From Pseudomonas putida (GTDB taxonomy: Bacteria > Pseudomonadota > Gammaproteobacteria > Pseudomonadales > Pseudomonadaceae): a stretch of 64,000 nt of DNA. The position numbers and the translations under genes are program-made. Within the stretch, counting starts at the first letter, position 1. Each line of letters begins with the position of its first letter. The stretch covers positions 248,001 to 312,000 of the forward strand of contig NZ_CP018846.1 of assembly GCF_002025705.1 (NCBI RefSeq), given 5' to 3'. Positions 46,812 to 58,139 of the stretch are shown here, piece by piece. The notes under the pieces are model-generated. The model saw only the letters and a list, made by a program, of their open reading frames with translations, made no database searches and was not told the origin of the DNA.

Positions 46812-47459
46812 TCAGTGGGCCTTGGCGGTGCGGCCCAGGCGGCTACGCAGCAGGCCGAGGATCATCGGTACCAGCGAAAGCACGATGATGCCGACCACCA
46901 TCAGCGACAGATGCTGCTTGATGAATGGCACGTTACCGAAGAAGTAGCCCAGGGTCACCAGGCCGCCGACCCACAGCAACGAACCTGCCACGCTGAAACC
47001 GAGGAAGCGCGGGTAATGCATGTGCGCAATGCCGGCGACGAACGGCGCGAAGGTGCGCAGGATCGGCAGGAAGCGCGCCATGGTCACGGTCTTGCCACCG
47101 TGGCGTTCATAGAACTCGTGGGTACGCTGCAGGTAGTCGCGGCGGAAGATCTTCGAATTGGGGTTGCTGAACAGTCTTTCGCCTGTCGTGCGGCCGATGA
47201 TGTAGTTGGTGCTGTCGCCCAGGATAGCCGCCGCCATGAGAAGGCCCGCCAGCAGGACCGGATCCATGCCACCCCCTGCGGCCACGGCGCCGGCGATGAA
47301 CAGCAGCGAGTCGCCCGGCAGGAACGGCATCACCACCAGGCCAGTTTCGCAGAAGATGACAGCGAACAGGATCGCGTAGATCCAGGGGCCGTAATTGGTG
47401 ACCAGCAAATCGAGGTAGGTATCGAGATGAAGAATAAGGTCCAGCGGGTTGAATTCCAT
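46812..47459 (-). CDS. DedA-family inner-membrane protein
   Basis: Polytopic membrane protein of 215 residues from ATG 47459. The conserved DedA core FLPGDSLLFIAGAVAAGG (about 45-62), the family Glu in FCETGLVVMPF and the re-entrant region GGKTVTMARFLPILRTFAPFVAG with the conserved Arg are present. DedA proteins are lipid scramblases or membrane-potential-linked transporters. The first gene of the dedA-mtfA pair. An ATG three codons earlier (47468) is possible. Confidence 0.92.
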   Translation of the reverse strand: MEFNPLDLILHLDTYLDLLVTNYGPWIYAILFAVIFCETGLVVMPFLPGDSLLFIAGAVAAGGGMDPVLLAGLLMAAAILGDSTNYIIGRTTGERLFSNPNSKIFRRDYLQRTHEFYERHGGKTVTMARFLPILRTFAPFVAGIAHMHYPRFLGFSVAGSLLWVGGLVTLGYFFGNVPFIKQHLSLMVVGIIVLSLVPMILGLLRSRLGRTAKAH

Positions 47460-47650
47460 GTACAGCACCTGTGTTCTTGACCCGCTTTACGGGCACGCGA
47501 TGACGGACAATGCCCTGGGCGTCGGCATGAATACCTGTGGATGGGTAAATTTTCACACATGACAGGTCGTTGCATTATACGGCTAAGTAGGAAACCTGCC
47601 CGGGGAGTTTGTAGCGGGGGGTTACTGGTACTTGCAGGTGTACGCGATCG

Positions 47651-47796
47651 TTGTAGGAGCGGCCTTGCCGGGGCGCCGGACCGGTCGGAAAGGGCCGCAA
47701 GGCGGCCCCGGCAATTCTCGCTGCGAAGCTGAAAACCTGGGGCCGCTATGCGGCCCTTTCCGACCGGTCCGGCGCCCCGGCAAGGCCGCTCCCACA
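47651..47796. repeat. REP pair, family C, between the GNAT gene and dedA
   Basis: TGTAGGAGCGGCCTTGCCGG on the left and CCGGCAAGGCCGCTCCCACA on the right, each with the GCGCCGGACCGGTCGG extension. Two inner hairpins, GGGCCGCAAGGCGGCCC and GGGGCCGCTATGCGGCCC, lie between. The inversion extends outwards by CGATCGT/ATGATCG, so the arms are about 55 bp. The rest of the gap (47469-47650 and 47797-47812) has only the dedA promoter region. Confidence 0.85.
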
Positions 47797-47812
47797 ATGA
47801 TCGTGGTGCGGT

Positions 47813-48271
47813 TCAGTCCTGGCTGATCGGCAGGATGTAGTTCTCGAACTCGGTGTCCTTGCGAAAGCCCATCGATTCGTAGGTCTTGCGCGCCACGTCG
47901 TTGTTGGCACTGGTCGAAACCCGCATCCGTACCGCGTTGGTTTCCTTGGCCATTTTCTTGGCCTCACGCATCAGGTGGTCGGCTACCAGCATGCGCCGTG
48001 AATCTTCGGCCACGAAGATGTCATTGAGAATCCACACCCGCTTCAGCGACAGCGACGAATAGCTTGGATAAAGCTGGCAGAAGCCGAGCAGCTTGCTGTC
48101 ATCGTCGACTGGCAAAGCCAGGTAAATGACCGATTCACCGCGCATCAGGCGTTTTTGCAGGAATTTGCGCGAACTGTCGGGATAAGGGAGCTGCCCATAG
48201 AACTCGCGGTATCTGACGAACAGCGGGGTGAGCAGGTCGAGGTGTTCCAGGGTTGCCTTGATAATGCGCAT
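47813..48271 (-). CDS. GNAT-family N-acetyltransferase
   Basis: Single-domain acetyltransferase of 152 residues. VWILNDIFVAEDSRRMLVADHLM (around 78-100) includes the acetyl-CoA-binding motif region, and the C-terminal ARKTYESMGFRKDTEFENYIL is typical of GNATs. The substrate is unknown. A REP pair lies downstream and the eut operon upstream; it is not co-transcribed with eutC in an obvious way, as 109 bases separate them. Confidence 0.85.
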   Translation of the reverse strand: MRIIKATLEHLDLLTPLFVRYREFYGQLPYPDSSRKFLQKRLMRGESVIYLALPVDDDSKLLGFCQLYPSYSSLSLKRVWILNDIFVAEDSRRMLVADHLMREAKKMAKETNAVRMRVSTSANNDVARKTYESMGFRKDTEFENYILPISQD

Positions 48272-48380
48272 GTGCGGCCCTCAGAGTCCATTTGGGGAAA
48301 CAGCGGAATGCCTGCAGCGTTCATGGGCATGCTGCCCCAATGCTGGCCATCAGTGCAATCCGCCTTCCGTGACATGTTCT

Positions 48381-49211
48381 TTAACCTTCGCCGAGCAGGA
48401 AGTTGCCTCGCTGGGTGGGGGCATTTTCGCTGTCGATGCTATGGACCTCGGCTTCGTCCTTCAGATTCACACCGGAAAGCTGCCGTCGGCAGGCTTCGCG
48501 CATCAGGTATAGCAGGCGATGGGCGGCCATGCCGTAGCTCAGGCCTTCAAGGCGGATGTTGGAGATGCAGTTGCGATAGGCATCGGTCAGGCCGACCTTG
48601 GGCGCGTAGGTGAAATACAGGCCGAGGCTGTCCGGCGAGCTCAGGCCCGGGCGTTCACCAATCAGCATTACGGTCATGCGTGCACCGAGCAACTGGCCAA
48701 CTTCGTCCGCCACCGCAACCCGGCCTTGCTCTACCAGCACCACCGGGGCGCTGGTCCAGCCATCGGCGGCGGCCTGTTCCTCGAAGCGGGCCAGGAACGG
48801 CAAGGTATGGCGGTGCACGGCCAGGGCCGAGAGGCCGTCGGCGACCACGATGGCCAGGTCGACCCCGTCGGGGTTGGCCTGGGCATGTTGGCGCAAGCGT
48901 TCGGCCGAGTCATCGTTGAGCCGCCGGCCGAGGTCGGGGCGTTGCAGGTATTGGTGACGGTCGCTGGCGGCGCTGTGCAGCACCAGGCTGTCGCGGCCAC
49001 GGTCCTTGAGCTGTTCGCTCAGGGCGGCGTGGTCGAAGGCCAGGTGCACGGCGTCACGGGCCTGGGCGTGGGCAAACTGGAAGTCCAGTTGTGCGCTGGT
49101 GGGCAGGCTGATGCCGGTGCGGCCCAGGGCGATGCGCGCCGGGGTCAGGTTGCGCAGGGCCAGCCAAGGGTTTTCTTGGGTTGAGGGCGGGGTGGGGGTA
49201 CGGTCTGCCAT
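48381..49211 (-). CDS. eutC: Ethanolamine ammonia-lyase small subunit
   Basis: Small subunit of the adenosylcobalamin-dependent enzyme that makes acetaldehyde and ammonia from ethanolamine. 276 residues from ATG 49211 with AGAGGTG before it. Motifs: [50 protein letters not shown] and [11 protein letters not shown]. It follows eutB by 9 bases. Confidence 0.97.
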   Translation of the reverse strand: MADRTPTPPSTQENPWLALRNLTPARIALGRTGISLPTSAQLDFQFAHAQARDAVHLAFDHAALSEQLKDRGRDSLVLHSAASDRHQYLQRPDLGRRLNDDSAERLRQHAQANPDGVDLAIVVADGLSALAVHRHTLPFLARFEEQAAADGWTSAPVVLVEQGRVAVADEVGQLLGARMTVMLIGERPGLSSPDSLGLYFTYAPKVGLTDAYRNCISNIRLEGLSYGMAAHRLLYLMREACRRQLSGVNLKDEAEVHSIDSENAPTQRGNFLLGEG

Positions 49212-49220
49212 GGTCACCTC

Positions 49221-50615
49221 TTAAGCCAGCTGTGCCAATGCCTGGCGGAATGCCGGCGGCAGGTTGTCGCCAAAGCGCACGCGGCCATCGGCCTGGGTGA
49301 AGATGCCGGTGCGTTGCAGCCAGGCTTCGAATTCCGGCCCGGGCTTCAGGCCCAGGGTCTGGCGCGCATACAGCGCGTCGTGGAACGACGTGGTCTGGTA
49401 GTTGAGCATGATGTCGTCGGAGCCGGGGATGCCCATGATGAAATTGATCCCGGCCACGCCCAGCAGGGTCAGCAGGGTATCCATGTCGTCCTGGTCGGCT
49501 TCGGCGTGGTTGGTGTAGCAAATGTCGCAGCCCATCGGCACGCCCAGCAGCTTGCCGCAGAAGTGGTCTTCGAGGCCGGCGCGGATGATCTGTTTGCCGT
49601 TGTACAGGTACTCGGGGCCGATGAAGCCGACCACGGTGTTGACCAGGAACGGTTTGAAGTGACGGGCCACGGCGTAGGCGCGGGTCTCGCAGGTCTGCTG
49701 GTCGACACCGTGGTGGGCGTTGGCCGACAGGGCGCTGCCCTGGCCAGTCTCAAAGTACATCAGGTTCTGCCCGAGGGTACCGCGCTTGAGCGACAGGCCG
49801 GCCTCGTAACCTTCCTGCAGCACGTTCAGGTTGATGCCGAAGCCGGCGTTGGCTGCTTCGGTGCCGGCAATCGACTGGAACACCAGGTCCAGCGGCACGC
49901 CGCGGTTGATTGCTTCGATCGAGGTGGTGACGTGGGTCAGCACGCAGGCCTGGGTGGGGATGTCGTAGCGCTGGATGATGGCGTCGAGCATTTCCAGCAG
50001 GGCGCAGATCGAGGCGATGCTGTCGGTCGCCGGGTTGATGCCGATCATGGCGTCGCCGTTGCCGTAGAGCAGGCCGTCGAGAATGCTGGCGGCAATACCG
50101 GCCGGTTCGTCGGTCGGGTGGTTGGGCTGCAGGCGGGTCGACAGGCGCCCGCGCAGGCCCATGGTGCCACGGAACCTGGTGACCACGCGGATCTTCTGCG
50201 CCACCAGTACCAGGTCCTGCACGCGCATGATCTTCGACACTGCGGCGGCCATTTCCGGGGTCAGCCCTGGCGCGAGGGCGCGCAGGCTTTGTTCGTTGGC
50301 CTCTTCGCTTAGCAGCCAGTCGCGCAGGCCACCAACGGTCAGGTGGCTGACCGGGGCGAAGGCCTGGGTGTCGTGGGTATCGACGATCAGCCGGGTGATT
50401 TCGTCCTGTTCGTAGGGGATCAGTGCTTCATTCAGAAAGTGCGTCAGCGGTATGTTGGCCAGGGCCATCTGCGCGGCCACCCGCTCGCCGTCGTTGGCGG
50501 CGGCGACGCCGGCCAGGAAGTCCCCGGAACGGGCTGGGCTGGCCTTGGCCATCACGTCCTTGAGGCTGTCGAAGCGGTAGACCAGGTGGCCTACCGTGTG
50601 TACGAAACTTGCCAT
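49221..50615 (-). CDS. eutB: Ethanolamine ammonia-lyase large subunit
   Basis: Catalytic TIM-barrel subunit. From ATG 50615 (GGAG upstream) 464 residues. Family signatures: GLRGRLSTRLQPNHPTD, GDAMIGINPATDS, IAGTEAANAGFGINL, FETGQGSALSANAHHG and VPMGCDICYTNHAEADQDD. It depends on AdoCbl, which fits with B12-uptake genes elsewhere in the window. No microcompartment genes are present. The enzyme is therefore the cytosolic type, with the acetaldehyde handled by the dehydrogenase at 52357. Confidence 0.98.
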   Translation of the reverse strand: MASFVHTVGHLVYRFDSLKDVMAKASPARSGDFLAGVAAANDGERVAAQMALANIPLTHFLNEALIPYEQDEITRLIVDTHDTQAFAPVSHLTVGGLRDWLLSEEANEQSLRALAPGLTPEMAAAVSKIMRVQDLVLVAQKIRVVTRFRGTMGLRGRLSTRLQPNHPTDEPAGIAASILDGLLYGNGDAMIGINPATDSIASICALLEMLDAIIQRYDIPTQACVLTHVTTSIEAINRGVPLDLVFQSIAGTEAANAGFGINLNVLQEGYEAGLSLKRGTLGQNLMYFETGQGSALSANAHHGVDQQTCETRAYAVARHFKPFLVNTVVGFIGPEYLYNGKQIIRAGLEDHFCGKLLGVPMGCDICYTNHAEADQDDMDTLLTLLGVAGINFIMGIPGSDDIMLNYQTTSFHDALYARQTLGLKPGPEFEAWLQRTGIFTQADGRVRFGDNLPPAFRQALAQLA

Positions 50616-50661
50616 ACAGAATCTCCAGAGCCGCGGGCTGGCCCGCGGCAGGTGGCGGCGA

Positions 50662-52110
50662 TCAGTGCAGGGCCTCTTCGGCCTTCTGGATCGCGGCGAA
50701 TTCCTCTTCCGGTGTGCCCGCGACCAGGTGGTGGCGGCTGTAGAACGCAAAGTAGGCAATCAGTACCGCATAAATCACCGCGGCGCCAATCACTACCCGT
50801 GGGTCGACCAGGAAGCCCGCGACCACGGCGATGCAAGCCAGCACCAGGGCCAGGCCCGAGGTGAAGATGCCGCCCGGAGTGCGGTAGGGGCGTTCCATTT
50901 TCGGCCGGCGGATGCGCAGGGTGATGTGCGCGGCCATCATCAGCACATAGGACAGTGTGGCACCGAATACCGCTACCAGGATCAGCAGGTCGCCCTGGCC
51001 GGTCAGCGACAGGGCGAAGCCGATGATGCCGGGGATCACCAGCGCCATCACCGGGGCCTTGCTTTTGTTGGTTTCCGACAGTTTGCGCGGCAGGTAGCCG
51101 GCACGGGACAGGGCAAAGATCTGCCGTGAATAGGCGTAGATGATCGAGAAGAAGCTGGCGATCAGGCCGGCAAGCCCCACCAGGTTGACGAAGCTGCCCA
51201 TCCAGGTGGAGCCACCGTAGGCTTTGGCCAGCGCCTCGACCAGCGGGTTGCCGGAGGCCTTCAGGGCTTCGGAGCCCGCACCGCCAGGGCCGACCACCAG
51301 GATCAACAGGGCGAAGGCCAGCAGTACCAGCATCGCGCCGATCAGGCCGCGTGGCAGGTCACGCTTGGGGTTCTTGGTTTCTTCGGCGGCCAGTGGCACG
51401 CCTTCGACGGCGAGGAAGAACCAGATGGCATAGGGGATCGCTGCCCACACACCGACATAGCCGAACGGCAGGAAGCTGCTGGCTCCTGCGGCGTCCGTTT
51501 TGGCGATGTCGAACAGGTTGGCTGCATCAAAATGGGGCACCATTGCCACCAGGAATACGGCCAGGGCGATGGCCGCGATGGCGGTGATGATGAACATCAA
51601 CTTCAGCGCTTCACCCACGCCGTAGATGTGAATGCCGATGAAGACCACATAGAACACCAGGTAGATCATCCAGCCGCCGATGCCGAACAGTGACTGGCAG
51701 TAGGCGCCAATGAACGTGGCGATGGCGGCGGGGGCGATGGCGTACTCGATGAGGATCGCCGTGCCGGTCAGGAAGCCGCCCCACGGGCCGAAGGCACTGC
51801 GGGCAAAGCCATAGCCGCCGCCTGCGGTGGGGATCATCGAGGAAAGTTCGGCCAGCGAGAAGCACATGCACAGGTACATGGTGGCCATCAGCAGGGTGGC
51901 GAGGAACATGCCGCCCCAGCCACCCTGGGCCAGGCCGAAGTTCCAGCCCGCATAGTCGCCGGAAATCACATAGGCAACACCCAGGCCCACCAGCAGTACC
52001 CAGCCGGCGGCGCCTTTTTTCAGTTCACGTTGCTGGAAATAGTCCGATCCGACTTTTTCGAAGTCGACGGAAGACCCTGCCGGCACGCCGGCGGAATGAT
52101 CGCTTGGCAT
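50662..52110 (-). CDS. eat: Ethanolamine permease (APC superfamily)
   Basis: Inner-membrane amino-acid/amine permease of 482 residues with about twelve membrane segments. The N-terminus FQQRELKKGAAGWVLLVGLG and FSLAELSSMIPTAGGGYGFAR match ethanolamine permeases. It heads the eat-eutB-eutC unit, 46 bases from eutB, with a sigma-54-type promoter 61 bases upstream of its start (52171-52186). Confidence 0.94.
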   Translation of the reverse strand: MPSDHSAGVPAGSSVDFEKVGSDYFQQRELKKGAAGWVLLVGLGVAYVISGDYAGWNFGLAQGGWGGMFLATLLMATMYLCMCFSLAELSSMIPTAGGGYGFARSAFGPWGGFLTGTAILIEYAIAPAAIATFIGAYCQSLFGIGGWMIYLVFYVVFIGIHIYGVGEALKLMFIITAIAAIALAVFLVAMVPHFDAANLFDIAKTDAAGASSFLPFGYVGVWAAIPYAIWFFLAVEGVPLAAEETKNPKRDLPRGLIGAMLVLLAFALLILVVGPGGAGSEALKASGNPLVEALAKAYGGSTWMGSFVNLVGLAGLIASFFSIIYAYSRQIFALSRAGYLPRKLSETNKSKAPVMALVIPGIIGFALSLTGQGDLLILVAVFGATLSYVLMMAAHITLRIRRPKMERPYRTPGGIFTSGLALVLACIAVVAGFLVDPRVVIGAAVIYAVLIAYFAFYSRHHLVAGTPEEEFAAIQKAEEALH

Positions 52111-52170
52111 AGTTTCACCTGTTTTTTTTCTTGGTGGCCGGAAGGGGTCCGGGCCGATGGTGATGGGTAC

Positions 52171-52186
52171 TGCAGGAAGCGAGCCA
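52171..52186 (-). promoter_or_regulatory. Sigma-54 promoter of eat-eutBC
   Basis: On the minus strand TGGCTCGCTTCCTGCA has GG and GC separated by exactly 10 bases and matches TGGCACG-N4-TTGCA at all but two defined positions. It lies 61 bases upstream of the permease ATG. The cognate activator is encoded at 54121. Confidence 0.78.
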
Positions 52187-52228
52187 GAGCGGTTGGTGCA
52201 CAGTTGCCGCTCTGGGGTTGTGTAACCA

Positions 52229-52326
52229 GGCCTGGCTTCTTCGCGGGCAAGCCCGCTCCCACAGGTACTTCATAGGGCTGGAATCTTGTGCGATCCCTGT
52301 GGGAGCCAGCTTGCCTGCGATGGGCC
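52229..52326. repeat. REP pair, family A, upstream of eat
   Basis: CTTCGCGGGCAAGCCCGCTC and the partly decayed TGGGAGCCAGCTTGCCTGCG are inverted copies between exaC and the sigma-54 promoter of eat. A 9-bp inverted pair (CCAGAGCGG at 52184-52192 and CCGCTCTGG at 52207-52215) lies between this and the promoter. Confidence 0.78.
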
Positions 52327-52356
52327 GCAAAGCAGCCCCTGAGGCCATTGCAGGGT

Positions 52357-53877
<1,521 letters not shown>

Positions 53878-53924
53878 GGTGTGTCTCCTGGCTATTGTGT
53901 TTGTTAGGAAGTTGAAAAGCGTAG

Positions 53925-53940
53925 AGCAAAGGTTGGGCCA
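53925..53940 (-). promoter_or_regulatory. Sigma-54 promoter of exaC
   Basis: TGGCCCAACCTTTGCT on the minus strand has the GG-N10-GC spacing of a -24/-12 element. It lies 48 bases upstream of the exaC ATG, in the region shared with the divergent activator gene. Confidence 0.78.
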
Positions 53941-54004
53941 GCGTGGCGAGTCATAGAAAAATCAATGACTTGGGGCACGTGGGTGGCGCTTTTGATGTGC
54001 CTGT

Positions 54005-54020
54005 GTGCCAGCGCTGGCAC
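54005..54020. promoter_or_regulatory. Perfect 16-bp palindrome, candidate activator site
   Basis: GTGCCAGCGCTGGCAC lies about 80 bp upstream of the exaC sigma-54 element and 100 bases before the activator start. This is a normal distance for an enhancer-binding protein. The identity of the binder is inferred. Confidence 0.5.
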
Positions 54021-54120
54021 GGGCTGGGTGACACTTTGTACCGTTTGCGGTGCGCGCTTGACCGGGCGGTCGCCGCGGAGGATGCTGGCTGATATCTCTA
54101 TCTGCGGAGAACAACAACTA

Positions 54121-56097
54121 ATGCAGAGCAATCCTTTCACTCGCCATGCTCAGCAAGTGCACACGGTTGCCCGTGGCGAAGGTGTCAGCGATCCTTCCAT
54201 CGCCCGTTCCTGGCTGCGCTGCCTGGATGATTACCACCTTGACCCGTCTGTGATCGAGGCACCCGTGGTGCTCGAGCATGGTCGCCTGCTGGAGAGTCGT
54301 GAACGCCTGCGCCAGGTGCTTAGGATTGCCGACAACGAGATGAACAGCCTGCATCAGCAGCTGTCTGGCACTGGCCATGCGGTGCTGCTGACCGATGCCC
54401 GCGGGGTGATCCTCAACTGTGTCACCGCACCCGGTGAGCGGCGTAACTTCGAGCGTGCCGGGCTATGGCTGGGTGCGGACTGGAGTGAAGCCCGCGAAGG
54501 CACCAATGGCATCGGTACCTGCCTGGTCGAGCGCCAGGCCCTGACCATTCACCAGAGCGAGCACTTTCGTGGCCGCCACACCGGGCTGACCTGTTCGGCG
54601 AGCCCGGTGTTCGACCCGCACGGCGAGCTGCTGGCGGTGCTCGATGTGTCCTCGGCGCGGCCTGACGTGTCGCGCCAGAGCCAGTTCCACACCATGGCGC
54701 TGGTCAACCTCTCGGCGAAGATGATCGAGAGCTGCTATTTCCTGCGTCATTTCGAGCAGCAATGGTTGCTGCGTTTCCACGTGCAGGCCGAGTCGGTCGG
54801 CCAGTTCAGCGAAGGGTTGCTGGCGTTCGACGGCGATGGCCGCATCTGCGCTGCCAACCAGAGTGCCCTGAACCTGTTGAGCACCATTCGCGGCGGCGTG
54901 TTGGGCAAACCGCTGGAGATGTTCTTCGCATGCAGCCATGACGAGCTGTTCAGCCGTGCCACGCCGGGAGGCAGTACTGTCTGGCCGTTGCGCACCCGCG
55001 ATGGCCGCCAGGTGTTCGCCAGCTTGCGCGGGCAGGCGCGGGCGCCGCTGTGGACGGTGCCGGTCAGCCTGCCCCAGGCCAAGCCCGCTACAGAGCCTGG
55101 CATCTGCTTGCTGGACCCGGCCTTGCAGCACGATTTCCAGCGTGCCGTGCGCGTGTTCGAGCGTGATGTGCCGCTGCTGCTGTGCGGCGAGACCGGTTGC
55201 GGCAAAGAGGCCTTCGCCCAGGCCGTGCATCAGGCCAGCCAGCGCCGTGGCAAGCCATTCGTGGCAGTGAACTGTGCGTCGATCCCCGAGAGCCTGATCG
55301 AGAGCGAGCTGTTCGGTTATCGCGGTGGCAGCTTCACCGGGGCGCGCAAGGAGGGCATGCGCGGCAAGCTGCTGCAGGCCGATGGCGGTACCTTGTTGCT
55401 GGACGAGATCGGCGACATGCCACTGGCGTTGCAGACCCGCCTGCTGCGAGTGCTGGAAGAGCGCCAGGTAGTGCCGATTGGCGGTGAGCCGCAGGCGGTG
55501 GATGTGCGTATTGTCAGCGCCACGCACCGCGACTTGCTGGAGCGGGTGGAGCAGGGCAGTTTCCGCGAGGATCTCTATTACCGACTGAACGGGCTTGAAG
55601 TGGCATTGCCAGCGGTGCGTGAGCGCACTGATAAAGAGGCATTGCTGGACTTCCTGTTACGCCAGGAAGCGCAGGGGCAGGTTGTACATCTGGCGCCCGA
55701 GGCGCGCCAGGCGCTGCTGGATTTTGCCTGGCCAGGAAACGTGCGGCAGATGCGCAATGTGTTGCGGACCCTGGTTGCGCTGTGCGAAGACACGCATATC
55801 GAACTCTCGGACCTCCCTGTAATCATTCGAAGTGACGCGGGCCCTGTAGGAGCGGCCTTGTGTCGCGAAAGGGCCGCGCAGCGGCCCCAGGATCTCACCG
55901 GTGACGCTCAGTCCGCCGGGGCTGCTGCGCAGCCCTTTCGCGACACAAGGCCGCTCCTACACGCTGAGCATCAAGCGCTGATGGAGGTGCTGGAGGCTAA
56001 ACACTGGCACCTGACCCGTGTCGCCGAGCACCTGGGCATCAGCCGCAATACCTTGTATCGAAAACTACGCAAACACGGCATTGCCAGGGGCGTCTGA
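54121..56097 (+). CDS. eatR: Sigma-54-dependent activator of ethanolamine genes (AcoR family)
   Basis: Enhancer-binding protein of 658 residues. N-terminal AcoR/GAF region (about 1-300; LLTDARGVILNC, GTNGIGTCLVERQAL), AAA+ domain (about 330-560) with Walker A GETGCGKEAF, the sigma-54-contacting loop GSFTGA (usual GAFTGA) and LLLDEIGDM, and C-terminal Fis-type HTH (VAEHLGISRNTLYRKLRKHG). Residues about 576-614, between AAA+ and HTH, are encoded by an in-frame REP pair. Start ATG 54121 has GCGGAG upstream; the frame is open to 53965. The P. aeruginosa counterpart EatR (PA4021, from memory) activates ethanolamine genes with RpoN. Confidence 0.88.
   Translation: MQSNPFTRHAQQVHTVARGEGVSDPSIARSWLRCLDDYHLDPSVIEAPVVLEHGRLLESRERLRQVLRIADNEMNSLHQQLSGTGHAVLLTDARGVILNCVTAPGERRNFERAGLWLGADWSEAREGTNGIGTCLVERQALTIHQSEHFRGRHTGLTCSASPVFDPHGELLAVLDVSSARPDVSRQSQFHTMALVNLSAKMIESCYFLRHFEQQWLLRFHVQAESVGQFSEGLLAFDGDGRICAANQSALNLLSTIRGGVLGKPLEMFFACSHDELFSRATPGGSTVWPLRTRDGRQVFASLRGQARAPLWTVPVSLPQAKPATEPGICLLDPALQHDFQRAVRVFERDVPLLLCGETGCGKEAFAQAVHQASQRRGKPFVAVNCASIPESLIESELFGYRGGSFTGARKEGMRGKLLQADGGTLLLDEIGDMPLALQTRLLRVLEERQVVPIGGEPQAVDVRIVSATHRDLLERVEQGSFREDLYYRLNGLEVALPAVRERTDKEALLDFLLRQEAQGQVVHLAPEARQALLDFAWPGNVRQMRNVLRTLVALCEDTHIELSDLPVIIRSDAGPVGAALCRERAAQRPQDLTGDAQSAGAAAQPFRDTRPLLHAEHQALMEVLEAKHWHLTRVAEHLGISRNTLYRKLRKHGIARGV
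55845..55961. repeat. REP pair, family B, in frame inside the eatR-like gene
   Basis: TGTAGGAGCGGCCTTGTGTCG on the left and CGACACAAGGCCGCTCCTACA on the right are exact inverse copies, 117 bases end to end, a multiple of three. The inner hairpins GGGCCGCGCAGCGGCCC and GGGGCTGCTGCGCAGCCC are also present. The translated linker has no stop codon. Confidence 0.92.
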
Positions 56098-56163
56098 GCA
56101 AAACACCGGGTGCGATTTCCCGCGCCCTGGGCTACCCTGCCTCGAAGTTTTGCGAGGTCGACC

Positions 56164-57513
56164 ATGCATATTCATATTCTCGGTATTTGCGGCACTTTCA
56201 TGGGTTCGCTTGCGGTGCTGGCCAAAGAGCTCGGCCACCGCGTCACCGGCTCCGACGCCAACGTCTATCCACCCATGAGCACCCAGCTCGAAGCTCAGGG
56301 AATCGAGCTGACCCAGGGCTACGACCCGGCTCAGCTGGACCCTGCACCTGATCTGGTGGTCATCGGCAATGCCATGTCGCGGGGCAATCCGGCGGTGGAG
56401 TATGTGCTGAACAAGGGGCTGCCCTATGTGTCCGGGCCGCAGTGGCTTGCCGACCATGTGCTGCAGGGCCGTTGGGTGCTGGCAGTCGCGGGTACCCACG
56501 GCAAGACCACCACCAGCAGCATGCTGGCCTGGGTGCTGGAGCATGCCGGCATGAGCCCGGGCTTCCTGATCGGTGGCGTGCCGCAGAACTTCTCGGTGTC
56601 GGCGCGCCTGGGCGGCACACCATTCTTCGTGGTAGAGGCCGACGAATACGACAGCGCCTTCTTCGACAAGCGTTCAAAGTTCGTGCACTACCACCCGCGC
56701 ACCGCGATCCTGAACAACCTTGAGTTCGATCACGCGGACATCTTCCCTGACCTGGCATCCATCGAGCGGCAGTTCCACCATCTGGTGCGGACCATTCCTA
56801 GCGAAGGCCTGGTCATTCACCCGACCTCCGAGCAGGCGTTGGAGCGCGTTATCGGCATGGGCTGCTGGACCCCGGTGCAGACCACCGGTGAAGGTGGCCA
56901 GTGGCAGGCACGCCTGCTCAGCGCCGACGGCTCGCGTTTCGAGGTGCTGTTCGACGGTGAAGTGCAGGGTGTGGTGGACTGGGCCCTGACTGGCCAGCAC
57001 AACGTCGCCAACGCCCTCGCCACGCTGGCTGCTGCCCGTCATGTGGGTGTGGTGCCAGCCATGGGCATCGAAGGCCTGAGCGCGTTCAAGAGCGTCAAGC
57101 GGCGCATGGAGAAGGTCGCTGAAGTTCAAGGCGTGACCATCTACGACGATTTCGCCCACCACCCGACTGCCATTGCCACCACCCTCGACGGCTTGCGCAA
57201 GCGCGTTGGCGAAGCACCGGTCATCGCCATCATCGAGCCGCGCTCCAACTCCATGAAGCTTGGTGCCCATCGTGACGGCCTGCCGGAAAGCGTCAACGAC
57301 GCCGACCAGGTGATCTGGTACGCGCCCGCCAACCTGGGTTGGGACCTGGCTGCCACTGCAGCGCAATGCAAGGTACCAAGCGTGGTTGCCGACAGCCTTG
57401 ACGCGATCATCGAGCGGGTCAAAGGCCAGGCGCGCCCAGGTACGCATGTGGTGATCATGAGCAACGGCGGCTTCGGCGGCCTGCACGGCAAGCTGGCTGA
57501 GGCCTTGAAGTGA
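56164..57513 (+). CDS. mpl: UDP-N-acetylmuramate:tripeptide ligase (murein recycling)
   Basis: Recycles cell-wall tripeptide by joining it to UDP-MurNAc. 449 residues from ATG 56164. [17 protein letters not shown] is the Mpl-type N-terminus, [14 protein letters not shown] the ATP site, [19 protein letters not shown] and [11 protein letters not shown] the Mur-ligase signatures, and [15 protein letters not shown] the C-terminal domain start. Stop overlaps ubiX (GTGA). Confidence 0.97.
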   Translation: MHIHILGICGTFMGSLAVLAKELGHRVTGSDANVYPPMSTQLEAQGIELTQGYDPAQLDPAPDLVVIGNAMSRGNPAVEYVLNKGLPYVSGPQWLADHVLQGRWVLAVAGTHGKTTTSSMLAWVLEHAGMSPGFLIGGVPQNFSVSARLGGTPFFVVEADEYDSAFFDKRSKFVHYHPRTAILNNLEFDHADIFPDLASIERQFHHLVRTIPSEGLVIHPTSEQALERVIGMGCWTPVQTTGEGGQWQARLLSADGSRFEVLFDGEVQGVVDWALTGQHNVANALATLAAARHVGVVPAMGIEGLSAFKSVKRRMEKVAEVQGVTIYDDFAHHPTAIATTLDGLRKRVGEAPVIAIIEPRSNSMKLGAHRDGLPESVNDADQVIWYAPANLGWDLAATAAQCKVPSVVADSLDAIIERVKGQARPGTHVVIMSNGGFGGLHGKLAEALK

Positions 57514-58139
57514 GCGGGCCGGAGCGTATCACCCTGGCCATGACTGGCGCCTCCGGGGCGCAGTATGGCCTGCGCCTGCTCGATTGCCTGGTGCGCGAGG
57601 ACCGTGAGGTGCATTTCCTCATCTCCAAGGCCGCGCAACTGGTGATGGCCACCGAGACCGATGTGGTCCTGCCGGCCAAGCCACAGGCCATGCAGGCGTT
57701 TCTTACCGAATATACCGGTGCTGCCGACGGGCAGATCCGTGTGTACGGCAAGGAAGACTGGATGTCGCCGGTGGCTTCGGGCTCCGGTGCACCAGCCGCG
57801 ATGGTGGTGGTGCCGTGCTCTACCGGTACCTTGTCGGCAATCGCTACCGGTGCCTGCAACAACTTGATCGAGCGCGCCGCCGACGTCACCCTCAAGGAGC
57901 GTCGGCAGCTGATCCTGGTACCGCGCGAGGCGCCGTTCTCGACCATTCACCTGGAAAACATGCTCAAGCTGTCGCAGATGGGCGCGGTGATCCTGCCAGC
58001 GGCGCCGGGTTTCTATCACCAGCCGCAGACCATCGATGACCTGGTCGACTTTGTCGTGGCGCGCATTCTCAACCTGCTGAACATTCCGCAGGACATGCTG
58101 CCGCGCTGGGGCGAACATCATTTCGGGGCTGATGATTGA
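57510..58139 (+). CDS. ubiX: Flavin prenyltransferase UbiX
   Basis: Makes prenylated FMN, the cofactor of UbiD decarboxylase in ubiquinone synthesis. 209 residues. [14 protein letters not shown] is the FMN-binding start, [16 protein letters not shown] and [20 protein letters not shown] are family signatures. GTG 57510 overlaps mpl. mpl-ubiX linkage is common in pseudomonads. Confidence 0.97.
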   Translation: MSGPERITLAMTGASGAQYGLRLLDCLVREDREVHFLISKAAQLVMATETDVVLPAKPQAMQAFLTEYTGAADGQIRVYGKEDWMSPVASGSGAPAAMVVVPCSTGTLSAIATGACNNLIERAADVTLKERRQLILVPREAPFSTIHLENMLKLSQMGAVILPAAPGFYHQPQTIDDLVDFVVARILNLLNIPQDMLPRWGEHHFGADD

